Of a stretch of DNA of 64,000 nucleotides, positions 55,020-64,000 are shown in pieces. The notes under the pieces are model-generated. The model was not told the DNA's origin and searched no databases. It saw only the letters and a list, made by a program, of their open reading frames with translations. Within the stretch, counting starts at the first letter, position 1. Every line of letters starts with the position of its first letter. The DNA comes from Heterobilharzia americana (lineage: Eukaryota; Platyhelminthes; Trematoda; Strigeidida; Schistosomatidae), in the NCBI GenBank assembly GCA_944470555.2, contig OX104128.1, positions 38,671,920 through 38,735,919 on the forward strand. Direction: 5' to 3'. Both the position numbers and the translations under genes were made by a program.

Positions 55020-57800
55020 TCACCAGATACCAGATACACTACACTAAAAATCACATCGACTTCATCTCAATGTGAAGACAGTGGAGACGTAGCCAGCCTA
55101 CTGGACATAAGATCAGATGAAGAAGAGGAGCTGATGTGGCTTCACACCACTCAGCATATAGTGAAAGGAACCTACCTTCAAAATCAAGTTGAAAGTCGAA
55201 ATCAGGTAAGTCGGTGGTGATAGACCACAGTTCTAGTTCAACACGCATTACAGAAACTAACTAGAGGACGAAACTAAAACGACATCTTCACGTCAGACAT
55301 CAGGACAAAATGGGAGATATCCAGCAACATCCCTGAAGAAACCTGTGTGGATGAACACTGGAACTCTTTGAAAGCTATGTGGAAAGAAACCTGCATAACC
55401 ATATTAGGAAGGAAGAAGAAAGAAGATGAGGAGTGGATCTCGACGCATACATGGAAGCTGATGAAGGAGGGATAGGAAGATGGTGAAGCAGAAGATGAAG
55501 CAGTGCAGTGTAAGGATGCTCAAAGAGAGGAGGAACTGAGTACAACGTGTAAAACACAACACTGGGCAAAGAAGTGTGGAAGAGTGCACGGGAAGACAAA
55601 AGACGCTTTCACGACACATAGGCAAGTGAAGCAGAACAGGCTGCTGGTATGAGAGGCAGAGACCTGGCAACGTTGTATCAAATAAGCAGGTTAGTATCTG
55701 GGAGGGAAGAGATCAACACGGGTGAAACGAATGGAAGATGATGAAGGGAATCTAATTAGCAAAGAAGCGAAACAAAGGAAATGATGAGCTGACCACTTCA
55801 AAAAGATCTTGAATCGACCACTACCACTTGCAACTAGTCCAGAAATACTACCGGCAACCGCAGAATTACCAGTGAGTACAAAGCCTTACAACAAAAGCAG
55901 AAGTGACATCCTGTACGCCATAAATTTGTTAAAATCCAGGAAGGCAGCAGGACCGGATGGAAATCCACCAGAAGCACTGAAAACAAATGCAGAGACAACA
56001 GCAGACATGCTCACACCACTATTGTAGGAGGATTAAAAGGAAGGAAGGAGAGGTACCCGCCCATTGTTTGGAAGAAGGACTATCTTGTCAAACTCCCAAA
56101 GAAGGGAGACCTAAGTGTTTGCAAGAACTGTCGCGGAATCATGCTACACCCCAAGCAAAATATCAAGCCGCATCATACTGGAGAGACTAAAAGATGTGCT
56201 GGATTCAACTGAATTACGACCGGAATATACTGGCTGGATGGCTGATCGGCTTCAGGGAGAATAAATCGTGTGCAGATGAAATTGCAACGCTGCGCTATGA
56301 ATCATCACACAACACAGCATAGAATGACAGTCAACTCTCTTCCTGAACTTCATCGATTTTGAAAAGGCCTTCAACAACGTCAACCGAGAAGTAATTTGGC
56401 AGCTACTGCTTCAACACTACACTACGGTTTTAGTACCACAAACCTTTATCAACCTCATTCAACAGTGGCTATATGCTAGATGGTGATGATGCTACATGCC
56501 AAGTGATTCACAACAGAAAACTCACTGACACCTGTGAAGTGAAGATAGGAGTAAGACAAGGCTGTCAACTACCATCATCACCGATGATCTTCCTGATTAT
56601 GGTCAACTGGACTGGATCATGCAAGAAACTGTGAAGAGTGAGAAGATGTGCATATACTGGCTAGACCGATGAAAAGAACCTAGAAGATTTGGATTTTGCC
56701 ACCGATGATGGTTTATGTCTAATGTCTTATGTCACACAAACTCGAAGATCTGCGGGTGGAAGCTAACGAGTTGTGAGAAGAGGCAGGGCAGTGAAGACGA
56801 GACTTCAAGTGAGCGTAGAGTAGACAGAGGTGATAAGGATACCACCACCACCACCACCACCATCACCACAACCACAACCACAACCACCAACAACAAGAAC
56901 AGGCACCAATCACCATCAAGGAGGAAATCTGAAGGAAGTAGTCGCTTTCACCTACCTACCCATGTGGGCATCATCTTTTCAACTACAGGCGGCACAGGCA
57001 CAGATGAGGATGTCAATGGCAGCATCGGAAAGCCAGCAAGACAGGCCTCACTTCATCAATCTGAAATCAATCAGTGTGGAGATCTACTCCACTCCACACC
57101 ACACCACAACACAACACACCACACCACACCACACCACACCACAACACAACACACCACTCAGCACAAAGCCTGAACAACAACAGGATTCTCAACACTAATG
57201 TCAGTCAAGTGGGTCAGTGCTTCTATGTGATGGTTGGGAAACTTGGAGCATCACGGAATGCATTTCCAACAAGCTACAGACATGCATCATATCAACACCT
57301 GCTGCCTACTCTCACTCGGTGGTGACACTGAAGATGAGATGGATGGCGAGAATAATAAGAATGAGCAAGGAGGAACTGTGGCTGGCTGACTGGCTGGGTG
57401 GCCGGCCTGGCCTAGCTGGCTGTCCTGGCAACAAACCAACCAACAACCTATCTCCCAACAAATATGCAGCAGAAGAAGAGGGAAGTGGAGATGGGTTGGA
57501 TCGGATCGGATCGGATCGGAGGTATACTGAGAAGACGGTTTGGGGACATCATGCTCCAGGCCAGGCCAGGCCAGGCAATTCCATGCCGTCGAGTGGAATC
57601 CAAATGGGAAACGACGATTTGGGTGTCTGATGTGATGGTGACATGGAGGAGATTTTGTGAGGGGGAAATGAAAGTTTGTTGACGGTGGTGGAGTGAAGTT
57701 TATCCAGACTGTAGAGAAGAGAGTGAAGTTGTGATGGTGACGTGCTACTCACACCCTATGTTCCACGAGGAATTCAAGGGACAAATAATATTAATAATAA
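55020..57800 (+). mobile_element. RTE retrotransposon, 5'-truncated (RTE copy 4)
   Basis: The plus strand starts within the endonuclease to connecting region (homologous to about 15150 of copy 1). It then reads 'LLKSRKAAGPDGNPPEALK' (about 55925-55980), 'LQELSRNHA' (56120), 'NFIDFEKAFNNVNRE' (about 56345-56390), 'GVRQGCQL' (56545-56570), a damaged FADD box (about 56690), 'CDGWETWSITE' (57225) and 'RRFGD' text. It ends near 57780 in an ATT/AAT tail (57785-57815). Frameshifts and deletions inactivate it. Short tandem repeats sit at 56841-56890, 57090-57157, 57497-57520 and 57556-57576. Confidence 0.85.
57090..57157 (+). repeat. CCACA/ACACC minisatellite inside RTE copy 4
   Basis: A purine-poor tandem array of five-base units. 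It is about 30 bp longer than in the otherwise almost identical copy at 49785-49825, so it has expanded or contracted since the two copies separated. Confidence 0.8.
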
Positions 57801-57819
57801 TAATTATTATTATTGTTGG

Positions 57820-60190
57820 TCTATGCGATGATTGGAAAGTAGTTGTGTCATGTAAGGAGTTTGGTTTCAAAGATTCTTCATTCTATATATTAAATGTCAA
57901 TATATTTCTGAAATCAGTAAACAGGATGTTGGATATTAATATTATTATCACGAAGTTGTAGAAAATATTACTGAAGTGTACAATGAATTTTTACCTATTA
58001 TTCTAACTTAATGTTTACAAAAGTTTTCATGAAGTATTCATGAAGTCAATTAAGCACCACATCTACAGATATACTATTCACCAAACTATAAACCAGCTGG
58101 CTGAAGCATAATAATCGCAAACATAGAGTTACGCTACAAATATACTAGTGAAGTAATTCAGTTTTGAACCAACTTTATCATCCAGCAATTCATTTTGCAT
58201 ATGAAGGTTAAAACGAACATTTCCTGACATCCAAATGACATGAAAAAAGTGGCTCTATAAAGAGAAGTATTCGCAGGAACCGGACGCTTAACGCACAATA
58301 AACACACTTTCTCAGATTTATACTTATGAAACATAATTATAATATAACCAGATGCTTGAAAGTCGTAGTAATGTCATTCTATTACAAGGAGTGTATGAAT
58401 AAACAACCATTAGGTATTTGTCATATTTTAAGTTAAAGTGGACATCCTGGACAATTTATTCAATAAAACTTAGCTTACAGAAATACTTAAACATGAATTG
58501 ATGACAGTAGATAAGAAAACTTTGTTTCTTTGTTTGTGATTGAAAGGATATTCTATCATAACTTCTAATTGAATTACTAAATAAAACCTTCTACTCAGGA
58601 CCTCTTAGTGTATCTTTCAGATAGTATCCAACCTTCAGCACAGGAATTAAAGATATTGACATGATATGAGCAATAATTTATCCTCGAAACGTCATCAAGT
58701 AAATAATACTTTATCACTGTGTGTTATAAATCAAATGAACAAATATAATATGGAATACTTTGTCTGGGTTTGGCTCATGATTCTGTAAGGCAAACCACAT
58801 GGGACAAAGATTAGACACCTGAGTTAATGAATACGCAAACGTTTGTTGAATGTGATCGGAAAAGGTGGAGAAAGGTAGATAAACAATTTTATACTGGATA
58901 ATCACAGACCGCTATTATAGATGCTAATATGATATTTGATGTGGCACACCATATTCAGAAAATACTACTACATGTAACTCACTGATGTCTTCTTTGCTCA
59001 AACCAGAACTCCGCGTTCAGGCATATATTCCCTTCTTGACCTTCTGTAGATTAAAGGCTGATTTCTACATCTCCGCATATCTCTTCACTTTCCTCTTCTC
59101 AAATAATTTCTTTATTGATGTTCACCTTCATTGTTTAGTTACTGCACAAATCGTCTAGAACTATTCCTTTTTACTACTGTAATTGTTCCAAAATTCCTGC
59201 TTTGAATAACATTAACATTAGTCTCTTGTAGTATGATACCATTTCAGTTACTTGAGACATTGGCGGTTTTATGATTACTAGCGGACTTAAGTTCTGTAAC
59301 GTCTCACCTCATTCATATGATTTTCCTTATAACGTTGACCGTCTGTCAGATATAATCTAACCTTGAACTGTAAGTTATTCTTCGTTCTCCTACATTGTAT
59401 ATATTTGTTATAATACGGAATGGTTGTTGAAGGCGAAATGAAAATCAAATTCACCAGTTGCCTTGGAGTTATCAGCCTGATAGTCTATCAACAGAATTTA
59501 TGCTACCTGAATGAGGATTAAATGTTCATTTCAGTTCAATCATCAAGATTATGATTATGTTTTTAGTATTCATTATTCTTGTGATATAATCAATTATTGG
59601 AATGAATTCGTCACCACATCCATTATGCATATGTAAGTCATTCAAGAGTAAGCAAACCTAAAATTGATTCACGTACCATCTTGAACCGAAGAAAAGTATT
59701 TACTATGAACTTGGCTTTCATTATGTTGAATAATTCTATTTTAATAAGCTTACAGTCCTATGAGAAAATTATCTTCATTCACTGGGAGGTTTAGTGTTAC
59801 TCTTGTGGCCTAACAGAAATCATCTTTTACAGAATTTGTCAGGGTCAAGGAAGAGAAGTAATGGTGATTTACGAAATAAGAACAACATTTTCTTTAGGGT
59901 CTTGCGTATTCAGAAGTGACCTACTTGGGAATATTTATAATAAAAACAACTGTCGTATGTTGATCTTACGTCAACCCATTTAAAGAGTTAATATTATATT
60001 GTGCCGCTTTAGAATATTCACTTCTGTGTCGATAATTTTTAATTCCGTTACAGGATTGAAAAATAACTAAACGATGCTTTCCATCTGTTGAAGTAAATCT
60101 TGTTGAATGATATCTGCTTGATATTCTATGAAATTAATCACCAAAATAAGATGATTTACAAATTACACGTCAACATCCATATTTCTTACA
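57820..60190. other. AT-rich region without a recognised gene
   Basis: No open frame with a domain and no clear repeat. The strand composition is typical of unique intergenic DNA in this window. Confidence 0.45.
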
Positions 60191-60194
60191 GCTA

Positions 60195-60465
60195 AAAAGT
60201 TTCTTCCAACTGCCCAACTATGGTGCCAACAAGATTTCCACTGGGAACCATTCAGTCAATATCACATCTTGTGACCACTCAGGCTGATTGTGGTTTCTAT
60301 CCTCTCAAGTTGTGTGGTAGTAGTAGTAGTTGTTGTTGTTGTTGTGTCTTTCGTTACTTCATGACACTGTTTTGTCAGAGATCACATTTTGTGGTCTTAG
60401 CTGGATGGTTTTGAACGGAAAACTTGCTGACTGGCACCAAAGTTGGGCAGTTGAAAAACTTCTCA
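60195..60465. mobile_element. MITE-like element with terminal inverted repeats
   Basis: About 270 bp is bounded by imperfect inverted repeats of about 45 bp: 'caactgcccaactatggtgcc' text at 60209-60229 and its complement 'ggcaccaaagttgggcagttg' at 60434-60454. The interior contains a TAG/TTG microsatellite (60319-60342). There is no coding capacity. A non-autonomous DNA transposon is the simplest reading; family unknown, and a target duplication is not evident. Confidence 0.5.
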
Positions 60466-61208
60466 GGTGTAAAAAATATCAGCAAGAATGTTGGGATTTG
60501 TAAATCATTTCCAAATTGATCATACAGTTTTAAGTATACTGGTCCATACAAGTCAGCTGGCCAGACTTAGTCAGATTGGGATACGCTGATGACCAACTCT
60601 GCCTGTAAAGACAGGTAATGTCGTCCAGTGTTTACATTACTATGATCTGGCTGGCGAAACACTACAGATCAGTCTAAGTGGTTTCTAACTCCTCATGTTA
60701 TTCAGTGGTAGTACCTTTTAAAGTAGGCGACTGTTGTATCCCATGCATTACTATGACACTATTACCTACCCAATGTAATGAAGCAACGATAAGCACTGTA
60801 ATTCATTGATATCTTTTAGAGATTATGAAGTAAGAATGATCACGCTCTCAAGGTTGAAATAGAATGAACAAAATAAGGAGATCAATCCCTGTTTAAACCT
60901 ACAGCTTGGGTAGGAATCAGTTAATCGTGCGAAAGAATATAGTCGAATGAAGTTTGACTAACTCAGATATTGTGTATTCATCTTTAAAACTGAGGCAATC
61001 ATGGATCAGATTAAACGATGAAGCTGGCAGTTTATAAGAGGAATCCTTAATTTACAGATCTACATGAATAGTGACCTACATACTGTTACACAATAACACA
61101 TCTGAGTCACATCTACACACAATTTACTTTCATTTCCCTTGAACTCAGGGATGATTGAAGGTGGAATGAAAATTTCGGTCACGACACTATTCAAAACAGT
61201 GATCATTC

Positions 61209-61272
61209 GGTTTCCGCTCCGCTCCGCTCCGCTCCGCTCCGGTACGGTACGGTCCGGTCCGGTCCGGTACTC
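61209..61272. repeat. Pentanucleotide array (CGCTC, CGGTA, CGGTC units)
   Basis: About 64 bp are made of three successive five-base unit types: GCTCC repeated about five times, then GGTAC-type twice, then GGTCC-type about three times. It is strikingly GC-rich in an AT-rich setting. Confidence 0.85.
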
Positions 61273-61279
61273 CACAAAC

Positions 61280-63170
61280 TCACCCACAAGGTCCGACTGC
61301 TAATCCCACTTTCATGTCACTTCAAACACAAAGGGTTTCACCCAACTGCCATGTGAATTCATGACTTGCTACTACCACTTGATCGTACTAACAATGGTTA
61401 TCCAGTTAAGACATCTCATCTTACTCCGAATATATTTGTTTCAGAGAGGTAGACTGAAGTGAAATAAAAATGTGGTCAGTTGTCGAGTGTAGTGGAACAC
61501 CGAGTTTCCGACCCTGTGGTTTGTGGTTTGAATGGTGCCGTATACCGAATTTTCATTTCACTTCCAATCTTCATCCAGTATAAATACTAGCCTCCCAAAC
61601 TACGTCTATCTGAGATGTTTAAAATGATAATCATTTTTACTACCTGAGATATCCGTGGTTTGGTAGACTGTTGGACGATTATATATGTGATGTAGCCAAT
61701 AAAATTGTGCTATTCTGTATTTGACCTAGAACATTTTAATGGATATGCGAAGTTTATTTATATATAATATAGTTTATCAAATGAAATCGTCCTTACAGTC
61801 GCAAGTCAGTCTTTCTCTTTTGATACTTGTATGAGTCAGTGAAGATTAAGGTGCTGAGTTAGAATAGTCTTATTGGCATTCAGTTCTAGTGTACCACGGC
61901 GTTCAGTGTCGTTATCACCTATGTTTTATTCCACTCAGTCACTTGACACTGGCTGCTCAATCAGGACTTCTCATATCAATTCAAATCTATTTGTTTCATG
62001 TGATAAACATTTTCTTAAGACAGTAAATACTTTCAGTGATAGAGATTAAGCATGTCAAGATCAATATATGCATATATTTTTAAGGATTACTAAATATTAC
62101 GCTTATATATAAAGTAAATTATACTAACTCTGCTTCAATTTGATGCGAAACCAAGTTGTGTGGGTAGAAGGTTGAAAATTGTAATAAAGATGAAAAGTAG
62201 AATGGAATGTAAGCTGGATTTAATTTTCATTTATTTAGTTAAAATGTAATTGATTAAGTGAGTAAGAGAAGAACACAGATATTGTGATAGGTAAAACTAC
62301 CATGTATACAGAAAACAATTCTTGTATTTTATTAGAGTATAATCACTTGATTTTTACCATTACGGTAGATTTTTACACATATCTATGTCTGTATAACAAA
62401 TCAGTGCGGTAAACGTATTCATCATCATTATATTATAAACATCGTAAATCTTCATACTTTTCAGTGAAAGGTGGAACGAATTTCAAGAACTAGGTGGGAA
62501 CTCTATTCACTTCATAAGTGAATATTACCTTTTACTCTGAAAATCCCTGTTGCGGTGATTTACTGTGCGGAAACTCAATAGATATAGAGCAAAAAGACAG
62601 CATTGTTAATGACAAAATTCCTATAACCAGCAGTAATTTATTTCGTTGGAAATTATCTCCTATTCTGCATTCCATTCCATTCACTTCATATACGTTTTAT
62701 TCCCATCCAATATTATGTGTTCCTTTCGCCTGTTTTCTCACCAATTCATAGTTGTCATTTTCTACATTACTACCGACATACTATCTATACCCATTCTTAT
62801 AAGTAGCTGTCACTGCAACTGTATGAAACGTATAATTACTGTCATACCTAAAGTTTGAAAGTATTTCTGAATTTCTACAAAACTTCATCTCTTCTAGTTT
62901 CTTTTATCGGACTTGATTAAAATGAATGACTTCCGATGTGTTTTATGTTGCAAACGGATAACCGAAAGAATTCAGTTGTAAACATTAGTTGTTTTCTGTA
63001 AATTGCGTTCTCAGCATAATCAAAACTCTTTTCTCATTTATTACTTGAAACTGTAACTGATAGGAATCGTTCAGAAATGGAAATCAAAATTTTAAGTGAT
63101 TGAGCGTTTGGATAGAAGTGTTTTTGAATCAGGTTTTGATTTATGTCAACGTAGATCGACACAGACCTCG
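61280..63170. other. AT-rich region without a recognised gene
   Basis: Short open frames (for example 62518-62751, plus) have no family signature. I see no repeat boundary. Confidence 0.4.
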
Positions 63171-63172
63171 TC

Positions 63173-64000
63173 TGGTTAACTAGTTCACTAGTTACTAGGC
63201 AGTCCTAAGCCCGGGTAAAGAGGGAAGGTTGGGCAAAGGGCTAGCAACCCTACTCCGGAAAACAAATCCAACCGCTAAAGAAACTTCAAAGCGCAAACAG
63301 AATATCAATAGTAAAAACAAACTTATTCCTCACTGGAATCGGAGAGGCGAAATGACACCGGTTGGTAAAAGCCTGCCTTCGGGAAGCCAGTTGTCCTATG
63401 TGTCTCCTGCCTCCCGATGAAAGCGAAAGTAAACGTGGGGACATGGAATGTCCACACTATGTTTGAACCCAGAAAGGCAGTCCAGATTGTAAACGAGATG
63501 AAGAGGTATCACACTGAAGTGTTTTGAATTTGCAAAAGCAGATAGAATGGGAGTGGACTCTCCAAACTGTCAACTGAAGAGTCAATAATCCACTCCAGTC
63601 ACCCAGACAACACCCAAGAGCACACTGAGGGAGTGTCTATCATGATGTCCCCAACAGCATCGAAGGCTCACTCTCATACAGTGGGAACCAGTCTCCTCCA
63701 GGATCATGACAGCAGGGTTCAACTCAAAAAAAGGAAAGTCACAATCATTCAATGCCACGCTATGCACCTACAAATAATCCAGATGAAGAGGAGAAGGAGG
63801 ATTTCTACAGACAACTGCAATCAGCACTGGACGAGACCTCCGTTGGTGACATCAGGATTCTAATGGGTGACATGAATGCCAAACTGGGAGCAGACAACAC
63901 AGGAAGATAGCTAACCATGGGTCGAGAAGCGCTCGGTGAGGTGATGAACGAGAATAGAGAATTATCTGCAGAATTCTGTGCATTCGACGATTTGGTGATT
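63173..64000 (+). mobile_element. RTE retrotransposon 5' end, running off the window (RTE copy 2)
   Basis: The 5' end 'ggttaactagttcactagtt' matches the complement of copy 1 at about 16000-16020. The endonuclease begins near 63419 with 'MKAKVNVGTWNVHTMFE', like the RTE 'GTWNVRTM' motif. Near 63795-63890 'FYRQLQSALDETSVGDIRILMGDMNAKLG' provides the metal-binding 'GDMNAK' box. At least one frameshift and one stop (near 63525) interrupt the frame before it leaves the window, so this copy is probably dead too. Confidence 0.8.

Noticed and set aside
57090..57157. CRISPR-like array
   Set aside because: The units are five bases without spacers, inside a retrotransposon of a eukaryote; it is a minisatellite.

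Overview
The window looks like nuclear DNA of a digenean flatworm, most probably a schistosome. Three things suggest this: a host gene with 32-73 bp introns at its 5' end and kilobase introns further on; many SR2/RTE-like and CR1-like non-LTR retrotransposon remnants; and tRNA-headed SINEs carrying hammerhead-ribozyme motifs of the Sm-alpha type. The species cannot be fixed from the sequence alone.

Layout. 1-23100 is a repeat graveyard: old CR1-like copies on both strands, a 1.25 kb foldback (2911-4162), Penelope-like remnants (about 8.75-9.35 kb and 16.7-17.7 kb), a roughly 3.3 kb RTE element on the minus strand (12.72-16.02 kb) and a possible solo LTR (17.79-18.17 kb). 23189-36037 (+) is the one host gene I can support, an FMR1/FXR-family RNA-binding protein. 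I reconstruct seven exons whose GT/AG sites and phases join into a 593-residue reading frame: tandem Tudor/Agenet domains, a central KH0-like region, KH1, KH2 and a basic low-complexity tail. Its fourth intron (8.0 kb) and fifth intron (2.3 kb) are filled with SR2-like retrotransposon DNA, mostly antisense, including one nearly full-length copy (28244-32130).

36038-64000 holds no confidently recognised host gene. It contains a degraded SR2-like copy (41.5-43.4 kb), truncated SR2/RTE 3' ends (47.8, 52.2 and 52.7 kb), two nearly identical RTE 3' halves in opposite orientation (49.14-50.59 and 55.02-57.80 kb), the 5' end of another RTE copy running off the window (63.17 kb onward), and a cluster of short SINEs between 40.3 and 54.6 kb.

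The most interesting signal is that SINE cluster. Two SINE types are present: a Sm-alpha-like one (type A) and a second (type B) that I also read as carrying a hammerhead-like core. Most copies sit as head-to-head inverted pairs, so a read-through transcript would fold into long hairpins with opposed ribozyme motifs.

All boundaries of repeats are estimates by eye; protein-family calls rest on recognised motifs, not on database searches.
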